Shown here piece by piece: positions 18,996-32,125 of a DNA stretch of 64,000 nt. The DNA comes from Cololabis saira. Lineage: Eukaryota > Chordata > Actinopteri > Beloniformes > Belonidae. The stretch spans positions 16,226,017 to 16,290,016 of the forward strand of contig NC_084587.1 in NCBI RefSeq assembly GCF_033807715.1, in the 5' to 3' direction. Under the pieces are notes generated by a model, which saw only the letters and a list, made by a program, of their open reading frames with translations, made no database searches and was not told the DNA's origin. The position numbers and the translations under genes were made by a program. Positions within the stretch are counted from its first letter, which is position 1. Each line of letters begins with the position of its first letter.

Positions 18996-19112
18996 CGCGG
19001 TAAATCGACGCAGAGCCTACGCCGTAGGGTACGCGGCGACGCGCACCGTACGGTGCGTGTCGCAGCGTATCCTACGCCGTAGACTCTGCGTTGGTGTAAC
19101 GCGGTACCATAA
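18996..19112. mobile_element. GC-rich palindromic miniature element
   Basis: Inverted arms containing CGACGCAGAGCCTACGCCGT and its near-complement, ending GGTACCATAAAT. Another member lies at 53530-53633. No clear target duplication, so the superfamily is not assigned. Confidence 0.65.
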
Positions 19113-19917
19113 ATCAGCCTTCAAAAGATGGAGCACGGAGGAGGAAGAGTGGCGTAGGGTCGTGTTTGGGAAATTAGAGAACATGCGTCCGTATAGGTTC
19201 TCACTTAAACTCAACTAAGAGCATCCCTTAAAATTAATATACACTTTTTACCCATAGTCCAAATTTGCCTCATTGACTACCATCTCATAAAAGTGCAATA
19301 AAAATGTAATACATAGGCTATTTATTTTCACTTTCACCACATAAAATCTTTTCAACAAGTTCAGACCTAGCCATAGATATAAAATGTATTATAATTTTAA
19401 ATATTATTTTTACAACTCCTGATTTTTTCAATAGGAAAATCACAAAATATGCAATATTTTCAAAAATAAGGTTCAAAGTGAAATATATTACAGCATTGAC
19501 TATGTCAATAATAACATTTATTTTGATGCATTATTATTTTTGGAACAATGAGAGTTCATTTAAAAAAACTTACACTCTTTACCTTCATGTCCAAATTTGC
19601 CCCATTGACTCCCATTATAACCACATATTTCTTATGTAGGTACTGTAATTCTTACCTATTATAATTTTTTTCAGACGAATTCCTAATAAATCTAAGCCTC
19701 TACCTTCAAAATACAGAGAAACAGGTTTTAAGTCTGGTGACCCCCCCAAAACTAGCAGGGGCAGCAGAGCTTCATCACATCAAGTTTCAGTGATGTCTCA
19801 TCCATCCCGCTCCCGTGTTTAGTTGGGGTCTTCCGTTTAAAAAAGTGTCAGCCTCCACAAGGTGTATTAGCTTCTACGCACACCTTTCAGTTAGACATGT
19901 CAGACATGTCCTCTTGA
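19113..19917. other. Intergenic, nothing recognised
   Basis: AT-rich. Two short segments near 19250 and 19590 resemble each other (TCCAAATTTGCC, CATTGACT). No gene signal. Confidence 0.4.
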
Positions 19918-20631
19918 CAGAGGTGTCAAAAGTATTCACATTCATTACTCAGGTAGAAGTATAGATACTAGAGTTTAAAAATACTCCTGTAGAAGTTGAA
20001 GTATCAAGTTTTTTACTCAAGTAAAAGTAGCTATAAAAGTACTGGTTTCAAAACTACTTAAAGTATAAAAGTAAAAGTAAAAGGCCATTAAAAAAGCCAT
20101 TAAGGACAAAAGCCATTGAAAATGAATGCATCTTAGTATAATGCAAATATATTAAAGAACCATATATGTGTACTATTGAGCATTAACATGTGTTTCAGAG
20201 AGCAGAAGATATGATGACTAGTTGCTTATAAGTATTGTAATAGTGCAAAAAGTCAAACTTATGAGGTATTTTATCATTTATCCTAACCTTTATTGGAATG
20301 TACATCCAAGTTTAGCTGCAGGAATCTGAGGGCAACGGATGTAGGAACAAAACTGGACAAGAACATCTGTGCCACAACCACAACCAAATTCTATCCGGAT
20401 GGAGCAATTTAACTGGATAGTTTTTTTTTTAAGGCCAAAATGAAATAGAGTAACGAGGCTGTTTTTAAAATGTAACGAGTAAAAAGTACAGATGATTGTG
20501 TGAAAATGTAAGGAGTAAAAGTAAAAAGTCGTCTGAAATATAATTACTCCAGTGAAGTATAGATAACCAAAATTTCTACTTACCGTAAGTAAGGTAACGA
20601 AGTATTTGTACTTCGTTACTTGACACCTCTG
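19918..20631. mobile_element. Palindromic hAT-type element, second member
   Basis: Same family as 3456-4123, with CAGAGGTGTCA ends. The 8-bp duplication CCTCTTGA is perfect (19910-19917, 20632-20639). The orientation is reversed relative to the first copy. Confidence 0.9.
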
Positions 20632-20696
20632 CCTCTTGAAAGTGTCCAGACAAACTTATCCTTCACCTTGCTCCAGTTTTAAACTAAATATAGTCT

Positions 20697-21000
20697 TAGT
20701 TATTCAAACAGGTTGATTATTATACAGCACTGGTACTCTTTGCAACTTTCCTGGACCCAAAAATGTACAAGACAAAGAAAAACTGCTGTGGAATGATCAT
20801 ACATTAATGTTTTTTTCTGTATAAACATCTTAACAGAATTGATTTCATTGTATTCGTATTTTTCATGTGGCATCATATTTAAATTTGTCATCCTCTGTTG
20901 ACCCTCAACTTAGCCAAACTTACCAAATTTAATTCACAAAAAATATCAATGCATTGTAATTAGTTTTATTAGTTTGATTATATGTACATTGTTGTTATTA
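20697..21000. repeat. Direct repeat, left copy
   Basis: About 300 bases (starting AGTTATTCAAACAGG) recur at 22990-23320 with small differences. The two copies flank a LINE tail and the subrepeat element. Confidence 0.75.
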
Positions 21001-21204
21001 ATAAAATAATAAATGTCTTCTTACTTACTCAGTTATTCTGCTCCTCACCGGTGGAACAAACTTCCTGTAGACCTGAGGTCTGCTCCAACTGTCAGCTCCT
21101 TTAAATCAGGGTTAAAAACATTACTGTTTACTGAAGCGTAAATTAACTACTTACCTGCTGTACTCTACTGCCGTTACTTTTTAACAACTTGTGCTTTTTA
21201 TTAT

Positions 21205-22850
21205 TACGGCCTGAGCACTGACAGTGCGAAGGCCCTATTGTATCTGTAGGAGTTTTTTTTTTTTTTTTTTTTTTTGTTATCCTCGTTTTTCTTCCGACCA
21301 GAGGAGGGCCTTTTTGCCCCCCTAAACGTGCCCCAAAAGTCACCAAATTGTGCACGCAAGCCAAGCCTGGCGAAAAATTTGATATTTAATGGTTTGCATT
21401 AATGGGCATGGCCTAAAGGCTCAACAGCGCCCCCTAGAAAACTTGCCATGCCATTCCTTCGACAGTTAATGCGGCCTGAACCGTAACGTGCACCCAGGTG
21501 TGTTATACATCAAAATGTGCGTCTCGATCCTGCGACGACGGGCATTACTTTTCTCTTTCAAAAGCGTTACCGTGGCGACGCTAGACGCCAAAAAGCGCGC
21601 CCCCCCTTCATTTGATTGGTCCATACAGATAAAACTTCATGCCTCAAGCCCCACAATACGGTTTGACGTACATGAACAAAAATCGGTACACACTTGTATC
21701 ATGTCTCAACTTAAAGAAAAGTCTCTTGGCGCCATGGCCGAAACTGAACAGGAAGTCGGCCATTTTGAATTAATCGTGTCATTTTGGCGCAATTTATGCC
21801 ATTCCTTCGGCAGTTAATGCGGCCCGAACCGTAACGTGCACCCAGGTGTGTTATACATCAAAATGTGCCTCTCGATCTTGCGACAACGTGCATTACTTTT
21901 CTTAGTCAAAAGTGTTACCGTGGCAATGATAGATGCCAAAAAGCGCGCCCCCCCTTCATCTGATTGGTCAATATTTGATAGTCCCTATTTTCTACTATAA
22001 CTTTTGAATGGTTTGACATAGAGAGTCGTGGGTGTTGTCATCTGACTCGGTTTTGACTCCTTCACCTTAATTGGTGCAAATTAGCCCCACCCCTTCTTCT
22101 GATTGGTCGATATGTGATAGTTCCTATTTTCTGCAATAACTTTTGAATGGTTTGTGTAGGTGCCATATGCTAAATATTTATGTTTATGTTGGCATCAGCT
22201 GTCAGTTTGACACCTGTCACGCATGTCACGGGGGGGTGTGGTCAAGGCGTAGTAATCTAAGTAATGAATGAATGGGCATATATTCACCTGTTCACCACGC
22301 CGGCTGCATGGAGAGGGGGTGAGTAGGGAGAGTGTCATTTTTTGTTGACCGCATGAATACCGCTTGATTACCGCTTGGATATACGGACAGAGAGTGAATA
22401 TCTTGCCCTGCCTTGCCTTGCTTTTGGCTGTTTGTTCGGCGTTGGAGGAGAATAAATGCGGAAACGGTTTAACAACACGGAAATGGCTTGTCGTTTGTGC
22501 AGCGCGTCAGCAGTACCATGCTCCCTCACTTAGCCTCTCAGCCTTGGTTTGGAGTCACTACAGTTTGACATAAAGACTTGTGGGTGGTGTCACCGGACAT
22601 GGTTTTGAGTCCTTGAACATAATTGGTGCAAATTAGCCCCGCCTCTTCATCTGATTGGTCGATATCTGATAGTTCCTACTTTCTGCCATAACTTTTGAAT
22701 GGTTTGATATAGAGAGTCGTGGGTGGTGTCATCCGCTAAATGTCCAGGACTGAATACATCTACATGCAAGTCATACAAGCGCTTCCACTGCAGCACGCCT
22801 GAACGTGCACAAGGGTGCAAGGGCTCGTTCATCGCTGCTTGCAGCTTTAA
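21205..22850 (+). mobile_element. Subrepeat-array element, copy 1
   Basis: The left end is CGGCCTGAGCACTGACAGTG and the right end CATCGCTGCTTGCAGCTTTA. Inside are tandem units of two kinds. Unit A contains AACAGGAAGTCGGCCATTTT and ACATCAAAATGTGC. Unit B contains CTGATTGGTC, TTTTGAATGGTTTGA and AGAGTCGTGGGTGGTGTCAT. Two further copies are at 28950-30197 and 45251-47778. No transposase is seen. Confidence 0.75.
22155..22562 (+). mobile_element. Solo LTR inside a B subrepeat
   Basis: 408 bases beginning TGTAG and ending CTACA, flanked by the 5-bp direct repeat GTTTG (22150-22154, 22563-22567). Removing it and one GTTTG restores the B-unit consensus. An AATAAA lies at about 22451. These are the marks of a recombined LTR retrotransposon. 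Confidence 0.75.
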
Positions 22851-22989
22851 TTTTACCTCTTTTTTTTTAATCCTTTTATTTGTTATTTACTATTTATTTG
22901 TGTCTTGCTGCTTTTAATGTTGATGTAAAGCACTTTGGATTACCTTGTGTTGAATTGTGCTATACAAATAAACTTGCCTTGCCTTGCCT

Positions 22990-23320
22990 TAGTTACTCAA
23001 ACAGGTTTATTATACAGCACTGGTACTCTTTGCAACTTTCCTCGACCCAAAAATGTACAAGACAAAAAAACTGCTACGAAATGATCATACATCAATGTTT
23101 TTTTTTGTATTAACCAAATACAACAGGGGTTTTAAAAAAGACCAGCAACATTGATTTCATTGTATTAGTCTTTTTCATGTGGCATCATGTTTAAATTTTT
23201 CACCCTCTGTTGAACCTCAAGCCGAGCGCAAAACTAATGCACGAACAGTACTAATGCATTGTACAGTAATTAGTTTTATTGCTAATGTTTGATACTCTGA
23301 TTATATGTACAGTGTTGTTA
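22990..23320. repeat. Direct repeat, right copy
   Basis: Matches 20697-21000, including CAGCACTGGTACTCTTTGCA. Confidence 0.75.
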
Positions 23321-23608
23321 TTGTTTTATTATATGTACATTTGTGTCATTGCATTTCTGTTAGTACATTTTTGTTTATGTTTATTTAAAAAAAATATATA
23401 TTTATCTTCTTTTTATTTATGTGTACTTCTGACTTGCCTGACAATAATTCCAATGTACCTGTAGTGTCTGGTGCCTGTGCAAATGGTAATAAAACTATAT
23501 TCTATTTGACAATATGTGGCCCTGCAATGGACTGGCAAACAAAGTATACCCTGCCTTTTGCCCAAAGAGAGATAAGATAGGACCCCGCTTACCTCTGTGA
23601 CCCCGAAT

Positions 23609-23730
23609 GCAAGGCAAGGCAAGGCAAGGCAAGGCAAGGCAAGGCAAGGCAAGGCAAGGCAAGGCAAGGCAAGGCAAGGCAAGGCAAGGCAAGGCAAGGC
23701 AAGGCAAAGCAGCAAGGCAAGGCAAGCAAG
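23609..23730 (-). repeat. (AAGGC)n array, about 22 units
   Basis: On the minus strand this is (GCCTT)n, joined to ATAAACTTGCTT and a LINE-tail-like sequence at 23731-23790. It therefore looks like the expanded 3' tail of a minus-strand LINE. The Cys-Leu-Ala-Leu-Pro reading frames are artefacts. Confidence 0.9.
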
Positions 23731-23790
23731 TTTATCTATATAGTACAATTCAACAGCAGGGGGATCCACAGTTCTTTACAAAGACATTAA

Positions 23791-26177
23791 AACATATATA
23801 AAAAACATGATTTAAAGCTTACAAAAAATAAAATAATAATAATAATAATAATCATGATAATAAGATAAATAAATAAAATAAAAAATAATAGGATTTTAAG
23901 GATTCAAACCTGAGGGACTCTAACACAACTAAATAGGTATAAGCGGGTATAAATGATGAAAAATAATGTTTCATAACAAAGTAATAGAGAATATGGAAAC
24001 ACATGAGGATCAAACACTACAGTGAGGCAAAAGTCTTGTTTTAACCCTGTGGTTGTTAAAATGTGATTAAATGTGTTGTTAATAAGGATTACCACTAGAT
24101 GATGTTACAAGGACACATCCTGAGTTGTTGTGATATCATGGTGAAGTTTGGTCATTCATGTCCCCCTTAGCAAAGACCGGTCTACGCTTCACAGGCAAAA
24201 ACACCGTTAGTATGTATTGACACACGAAGACACTGCTTGGTGGAAATGGATCCTGCATTTCTATTGTCACAACATTACTGAAATTATGGGGTCAGATGTT
24301 TTAAAAAAAATATGAGCGACTGAAGAATCAAAGCTAGTTGACCCTGAGTGTGACTACTTTGTTACCACTGATTTCACTGTTGAGCCTCTAAAGAAGTGCC
24401 TCATTTCAGATGATTACTGAAACCGAACCTGAAACAATAAGAAGGATGTATTATCAAGCAGGGGTTTAAAGGATATTGGCTGTGATTAAAACTACTAAGC
24501 TGTTGGATCTCAGGTGGCAAAAACCTGTGAGAACACCTCTGGATGACAGCTGTGTGTAGCTGGAGCCTCAAAGGATTAGCCGGCAAGAACAAAGAAGAAG
24601 CCAAAGCGGGGTCAATGGTGCTTAACAGTGTTGATGGTTCAATAAAGCCCTTTTACTGGAAACAAATAGTCCAAATGAATGGTCCAAATTCACAGAGTTC
24701 CTCGTAAAAACAACAAACGTAGTTGGCTTCTACATTTCCTTAGGAGTATTATAGTAGTAATAGTCTGATTTTGCTGGTTTTTGTCTTCATGGTTTTAACT
24801 TTGTTGCACCACAGACTCTGTTCAACATGACAATTATTCATTGAAAACATTTCAATGTTGAGGGATGTTGCTTTGAAATAAAAAAAACCTTGGCTGCAAA
24901 TGAAGAAGCGCCGGCTGTAACCATTGTGATCGTGTGCTCCTGTGTCCAAGAGATGGCGATATCCTTCCACTGACAATTAGATTTGACTAAGCAGGTCAAA
25001 TGTTTTACAGGACGCACCCTGAGAAGTGCTGACCCTTTTTTTTTCCACTACTGTTTTATCAAAATTGTACTTTTAAGTCTGCAAGTTTGGAAATAGAAAT
25101 CACCCAGTTTTCCATTGCAATGAGAAAAGTAACATTTGAAGATGTGGTGAGGGGTTTGCAAAATATAAGGAGGCAGTGTAGAAGTGTTCAGTGGTACATG
25201 GTGCTCTACTTGACAAACCAGTTTTTGTCTTTTATTTTCTTTTCTTTTTATGAGAGCTCTGTTATGGAGAGTTTTTTCTTGTCTATTCTTGTCTGAAGTC
25301 TCACGGGACTAATAGGGCAACCGAACTGAAAGTCTTTTCATCAGTTTTACGGACATGCTCCGTCTTGTTCAGGGACCAGTTGGGGGGTAGGCTTTCCAAC
25401 TTTCACAGCGAAAGAGATGGGGTACACCTTTAACTTGTTGCCAGTTCGTCACCGCATTAGCACGTAAAAACTATCCACAATCACACTCAAAACTAAAACC
25501 CATGTTAAAATAACTCCAGTAGGAGGCAACCAATCATTTAAAGGAAACTCACTCAGGCACAGAAAAAAAAACTTTAATCCAGCTGAGGTCCATACTAAAA
25601 GCGGTCAGCCTTGTAAGATGTAAATTAGACTATATTTAATATATTTGTTTGCTTTGTCTGTTTCTCCAAAATTCCCTGAGATGGTCTCTGTGGTTAATTT
25701 GTACTACACAAAGATGCAACATTGAATTGAAACAGGATAGCAGCTTATTCACAATTTCTCTTTAATATACAATGTGAAGTGCAACAATTTATACTACGTG
25801 AACATTGGCCTGGAAATTACATTGGCAGTTTAAAATGTCCCATCTCTGTTTACAATGGAGAAGGAAAGCTTATAAGTAAATCATCAATAAGATTTGAAAC
25901 CAAAGTTTGTACACAGACTTCAGTACTGAAACACATTCATAATACAAGGCTGCCACTGAGTGATTTTTTTTTTTTTTAAGTAAGGTGGAATTTTTCATTT
26001 GGAAAACATTTTTGTCTCATCATGCCTTCGTATCCTGCTGACGCCTGGGTCTTAACAGTTGTATCATCTCCTCTTGAATGCCACAGCTGCCGCATGTTTC
26101 TTTCTAACAACATACAACAATCTTCACGCTCCACTTGTGTGATTATGCTTTAAGTCCTTGGAGTAACAATTTGACCC
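23791..26177. other. Intergenic, nothing recognised
   Basis: No supported gene. The right end should contain the 3' UTR of the minus-strand chemokine. Confidence 0.4.
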
Positions 26178-27340
26178 TCAAGGCTTCTGCCTACAGAGAA
26201 GAAAAAAGTACACAAAGACTAATTCAGTTTACTTACATAACCAAACATGAAAATTGTACAAATTACTATTTATTTTATGATATGATAAAAGTGCAATAAT
26301 AATAACTTGTGTTTCTGAATGTGTTCAAAATTATATCTGAACTCCAGTAGGCTACTATGATTTGCAATGAAATGTTAAGTGAACTGTCACTTACTGGATT
26401 TACTATGAGTAATGATTGTCCTAATACTAAAATATTTTAAATGTGTGCTGTAAATTTTGTCACATTTCACTGAGCTGTGAGTAAGTGTGAATAATTACTT
26501 AAAAACACACTCATGACCTGAGCTGACATCCACTTGTCAATCATGTGACATCACACCTTTGTGTTGCAAGAGGTTTTTCAGACTGCACAGACACATTTCT
26601 ATGGACCACTTACCCTGAACATGATTCAGATTCAGATTCAGATTCAGATTACTTTATTAGTCATTTGTGTAAAACACCTAGGAATTTGTTACGGTGGTAA
26701 CAGAGTGCGCATTCAATATATTTTCACAAAATAAAAGTCCAAACTCTTCTCGTACAAGCATGGCTTTTACATGCTCATGAAAATACAGTAAAGATAGACT
26801 CACCTCAGAAGTCTCTTCTTTAGCAGTTTGACCCAGCGGGCATCAGGGTCAAGGCAAATCTTCTGTCCATCCTTTTTGAGAATGGCACTGCAGGGTCAAA
26901 AACACATTACAGATGCAGATAAGACAGAGAAACAGCTGGTTTTGTCATTTCTTGTGAGTTTATGAGTTAATATAATCAAAAAAGGTTTTAACCAAGCACT
27001 TACACTAGCTCCATGTCGTTGCAGTGGGAGTTTGGAGGATGCACTTCCAGCACTCTTATATGGCGCCCAATGGGCCTTTTCTCTTTAGTTATGCATTTGC
27101 ATCTCAGATTTACTCCATGTTCTCCCACACTTCCCCCTAAGATTTGAGAGAGGGTACAATTCATCTCTGTACTCAAAGCAAGGACACAAACTTTGTTTTT
27201 AAGTTACAAATAAACATCATGCTGACATGAGGCATTGACTTTAGATTTCCAGCACAAAACGATCTGCATAATTGACAGATGTGTTTACCTTCATGGATGA
27301 CCAGAAAAACCAGCAGTGCCACAGCGGTGATGGGAGACAT
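26178..27340 (-). CDS. CXC chemokine, ELR-negative
   Basis: Four exons in gene order: 27340-27289, 27136-27004, 26887-26804, 26190-26178 (282 nt, 93 aa), with GT/AG junctions and matching phases. Residues 1-18 are a hydrophobic signal peptide (MSPITAVALLVFLVIHEG). The mature part has the CXC pair in NLRCKC, then SHC and KICLDPDARWVKLLKKRL, giving the four cysteines of the fold and an amphipathic C-terminal helix rich in Lys/Arg. Asn replaces the Glu of an ELR motif. The four-exon layout and the 133-nt second exon equal those of the plus-strand chemokine at 36.3 kb, so the two are paralogues. Expected role: secreted leukocyte attractant acting through CXCR receptors. Whether it is a cxcl8-, cxcl11- or fish-specific type cannot be settled by eye, so I give no symbol. 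Confidence 0.88.
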
Positions 27341-27486
27341 ATCTGCTCTGAGAGCGAGCTCCCGTGCCTCCGAAATATGATCTAAAGTCAAAGAATTTTG
27401 TACGTCACTAGACAGCAAGCATTTGCATAAGCTCTTCCCTCTGCAGCTGCAACTGTGCTCTGCAAAGACTTCACAGGTTACAGCTG

Positions 27487-27492
27487 TTTATA
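27487..27492 (-). promoter_or_regulatory. TATA box of the minus-strand chemokine
   Basis: TATAAA on the minus strand, 147 bases before the start codon. The 5' UTR would contain a short upstream ORF beginning near 27424. Confidence 0.55.
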
Positions 27493-28949
27493 TGTTCCTC
27501 CTCCGATCGTCTGAATGAAGAATGGAGATAAGACCGATACCCATTTACCGTATAATTATCTAGATTTCTAGGGAAGGAAATGTCTGGAGTAAAGAAAAAC
27601 TTTGTAAAGAGAACACATTGGGACAAAGACATAAGTGACTTACTTGAAATAAACTGCTTTACTGTATTAATTTCCCATAAAATGCAATGAAAACTCTCTG
27701 GTGGTCAAAAAAACTATTTTATAGCAGTGCCATTGAGCAAAAAATAAAGAATAGCCTATGGAGAAGAAACATGTTTTGGTAAAAAAAGGCATGTGAACCC
27801 TTTGGAATCTGTGTTCAACTGCCATAAAATGTGATCTGATCTTCACCTAAGTTGGTATAAGACACAAACAATATGTTTATGATAATAACACACAAGCTTA
27901 TTATCTTTTGAATTAATTGAAAAGCAAGCTGCTTCCCTTGGTTTTTCTCATTAGGGGTAACCGCAGCAGAGCGTGTGTGTTCTGCGTATTGCTTTGGCAC
28001 GGGTTTTTATGTGGGATGGCCCGCCTCACACAACAACCCCCCCCTATTTATCTTGGCTCGGACCCAGCACGATGAGAAGACTGGCTTATGACTTTTTAGT
28101 GGCTCGCTCTTTGCAGTGGAGCGCAAATGATGGGTTCAGTGTCACTTGTGCAATCTCCAGACGTTAAGGTTTGACGCAACCAACTCTGCCCCGAAGACAT
28201 GCAATCAAGAGTAATTGATGTTCATTGGGCTGGGAAACAAGGGAAACGAAATCATCCCAAGGTGTTCAGGCATGCGGCATTGTCTGTAGACAAATTGTCC
28301 ATAAATGAAAACAGTATAGTACTGTGGCTATTCGTTTTGGAAATCTGCACCCTGCCTAGATGACACCAAAGGCAAATTAAGAAAACATCAGTGAGGTAAA
28401 GAAGGACCCACAAGTGACAGCTCTGGAACTGGCAAACAACCTTTGTCCATGAGTATACCATACGCAAGTTATTGAACTTCCTAGGAAGATTTGAAGATTT
28501 GGTATTAATTGTTTTATTACCTCAAATAGCTTTGTTTCTGCCACTCCAGTAAAACTTTAAACCTGGACTTGTTTGCGTTGTATTGAATGTGGCAATTGCA
28601 GTGGCAACAGTACACTACAAAGACTTCAAAATTACACTGCATCTGCTTGGATTTACTTAAGTGGACACATAATTTCCGTTAATATTATTAGTTTTCGTTT
28701 AGCAGCTGTGTTTGGACAATATGTATTAAGAAAGCGTGCATGTTCAGCTTTTTAAGAAAAGAGTCTATGAATTGCTGTATAAACAGTTTTAGTGGGTTTC
28801 ACTAGATTTCACAGTGCCCATCATCACCAAACCAACCACTGCAATTTCTCCTCCCAGCTCCTATTCTGCAATATTTCAACCCTCTTGGTTATTTAGATTA
28901 TAATCCCTAAAAAGTTTAGCCACATTTCTACAATACCAAAAAGAAAAAA
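27493..28949. other. Intergenic, nothing recognised
   Basis: A slightly more GC-rich patch at 27950-28180 interrupts AT-rich sequence. No gene or known element that I can name. Confidence 0.4.
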
Positions 28950-30197
28950 TTAAAGCTGCAAGCAACGATGAACGGGCCCTCGCAGCCTTGTGCACGTTCA
29001 GGCGTGCTGCAGTGGAAGCGCTTGTATGACTTGCATATAGATGTCTTTGGGCCTGGACATTTAGTGGATAACACCACCCACGACTCTCTATATCAAACCA
29101 TTCAAAAGTTATGGCAGAAAGTAGGAACTATAAGATATTGACCAATCAGATGAAGGGGCGGGGCTAATTCATGCCAATGATGGTCAAGTACTCAAAACTA
29201 AGTCAAATAACACCACCCACGAGTCTTTATGTCAAACCATTCAAAAGTGATGGCAGAGAATAGGAATTATCACATATCGACCAATCAGAAAAAGGGGCGG
29301 GGCTAATATGCAGCAATTATGTTCAAGGACTCAAAACTGAGTCCGATGACACCACCCACGAGTCTTTATGTCAAACCATTCAAAAGTTATTGCAGAACAT
29401 CGGAACTATCAAATATCGACCAATCAGAAAAAGGGGCGGGGCTAATTCATGCCAATGAAGGTCAAGTACTCAAAACCGAGTCAGATGACACCACCCACGA
29501 CTCTTTATATCTAACCATTCAAAAGTTATGGCAGAGTAGTAGTAGTAGGAACTATCAAATATGGACCAACCAGATGAAGTGGGGGCGCGCTTTTTGGTGT
29601 CTAGCGTCGCTTTTTTCTCAGTCGCTTTTGACTGAGAAAAGTAATGCAGGATTGAGACGCACATTTTGATGTATAACACACCTGGGTGCACGTTACGGTT
29701 CGGGCCGTATTAACTGTCGAAGGAATGGCATAAATTGCGTCAAAATTACACGATTAAGTCAAAATGGCCGACTTCCTGTTCGGTTTCGGCCATGAGACTT
29801 TTCTTTAAGTTGTCCCATGATACAGGTGTGTACCGATTTTCGTGCATGTACGTCAAACCGTATTGTGGGGCTTGAGGCACAAAGTTTTCTAGGGGGCGCT
29901 GTTGAGCCATTTTACTACGCCCATTAATGCAAACCATTAAATATCAAATTTTTCGCCAGACCTGGCTTGCGTGCAAAATTTGGTGACTTTTGGGGCTAAA
30001 CCTGGTGTATTTACACTGCTTAATGTAGTGTACATAAATATGCATTGTCCCGTCTAAATAAATCTTGAAACAAATGTTTAGGGGGGCAAAAAGGCCCTCC
30101 TTTCGTCGGAAAAATAAAAAGGAAAAGGAAAAGGAAAAAAAAAGGAAGATTCCTACAGATACAATAGGGGCTTCGCACTGTAAGTGCTCGGGCCCTA
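28950..30197 (-). mobile_element. Subrepeat-array element, copy 2 (inverted)
   Basis: It begins TTAAAGCTGCAAGCAACGAT and ends GTGCTCGGGCCCTAA, the reverse of the other copies. It contains about four B units (GGGGCGGGGCTAAT, CACCACCCACGA) and one A unit. Confidence 0.75.
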
Positions 30198-30775
30198 ATA
30201 AACACACACCATAAAAGGTATGCCACGACTATTCAGCGAGTGTGCCTCACATGGATACCTTTCCTCAAAGTCAAGAAGAGCAGTCAGTTTTCAGTCATAC
30301 TCCCCCTCCTGGGATTTCGAAATCCGAGAACTTCCTGAAATTTCCTGGAATCTTCAGTGGCTGTATGCAGGCTTCCGCATCACTTGTGCTGTACATTATT
30401 CATACTAACAACAGCTCAGCCCTTGCTCAAACTAATTGTATGCTTCTTTAAACATAGCGGAACAGAGCATGCTTGAACCTAATACTAAAGCAAACCAACC
30501 AGGTAGCTTATGCACACACATATACATCCACACACACACAAATACACACAAAAGAATGTTTCAACAAGCTCATGATTCATTCCTGAGTTTCCCAGCGCTG
30601 CTTTCTCTCCATTGTATCTCCGGCTTTTGTGCTTAGTATCGGTGTGTAGAGATTTGCTTGTGCACAATCACATGTTGTTAAACCTCCAACAGGACAAGAG
30701 AGTGGACTCAATTTGTTTTCAAGACGAAGTATCCTCTTTGTAGATCACTGTACAAATGTGTGTGTGTGTATACTG

Positions 30776-30848
<73 letters not shown>

Positions 30849-32125
30849 TATATACACACCGGGAATTCCATGAGGAGGAGGAACCCCCATGGAAAGAAGT
30901 CAACAGCGTCACAAAAAGGAACACATGAAACTGGATAGATACCAACAGTCGAGGGAAGAGATGGAGAAGATATGGAAGGTGAAAGCAGCAGTCACGTGGA
31001 ACAGCGGAAGTGCTACGCAGAACCCTCAAACAGAGCCCACGTGCAAATACATGTGAAATGGCTGGAGCTGAAAATAAGTATAACTTATTGAGCCTTATCC
31101 TTTAAGAACTTTCCGCTCTGCACAAAACCTTAGATTTGGGTATTAAGCAGCTTCACATCCAAAACTTTTGCTGTCAGTAGCAGATAAGTGATCAAAATGA
31201 GTCATCTCTGTTGCAAAAAATATAGTGTGCAAAACCTTTGATTGATAGCAACATACCATTCTTCATGGTCATTTTCTACTAGCAAGTCGAGAGATGAGTA
31301 GAAATATGTGAATGATTTTTTCAGTCTGTTTGTTAGCCTGCAAAATGAGGAACATGCTGAATATCACGAAATCTGATGGAAAGAAAGTTGAAAGCCTGTT
31401 TAATTTTATAGCAAATTAAGGTCAATTCCATTAAAATTACATCGACGTGTGTGTGTATATATGGGGGGCGATGGGGTGAATGTCACTTCTCAAACTTTTT
31501 TCTTTTTTTTCTGCCTTGTTGAAGTTTAACTTGGGTCAAGGAGATGTTTTGGAAAGTCCAAACTTTTTTACTTCCCCTGTGATCGACTGTGGCCGTCAGA
31601 GGTTGTTTCCTCTATTTTGGCTGTATGTTTTTGGAACCTCATCATGACCTTTTATGGTATAATCCTTGACTAGTGTGGCACCAGGTACACAATGCCATTT
31701 CTGGGGTCCTGGTTAGGGTTCAAGTTAGGCTGAAGTTAGTTTTTGGTTTGTACAAAATACGTGGAAGTCAGTGCCATGTTAATATGTGAACTCTTGTGTA
31801 GGAGTGCATGTGGGTGGGTGTAACTAATACAGTGCTGTGAACCATAATAAACTACTGTTTTCACTAAAGAAAATAAATACCATAAATATAACCCAACCAT
31901 TTTGTTGGTTTTTATTTTTGTTTTCCTTTTTTTTTTTTATAATAATCTAACATAAAGAATCCAGAATCTTTTCAAGAACAAGAGTAAATTGAGGAAGTGG
32001 ACATTTTGTTTCATTTTCATTTATGTCACCACACTTAATAGGTTTTAGAAATGCTCATATTAAATCCAAAACTTTCCAATGAAGATGATCACATGCTCTC
32101 TATTTAACCTTATCTGTTGTTTTTC
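30198..32125. other. Intergenic with a (TA)n microsatellite
   Basis: (TA)n at about 30776-30845 with flanking GTATATACAGT-like symmetry. No gene recognised. Confidence 0.45.

Larger units (their letters stand above)
21030..22999 (+). mobile_element. L2/Rex-like LINE 3' end, interrupted
   Basis: Left part 21030-21204 and right part 22851-22999 together give a LINE 3' end: CTCACCGGTGGAAC..., then AAGCACTTTGGATTACCTTG, CTATACAAATAAACTTGCC and a (CCTTG)n tail. The subrepeat element at 21205-22850 sits between them. Confidence 0.7.
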
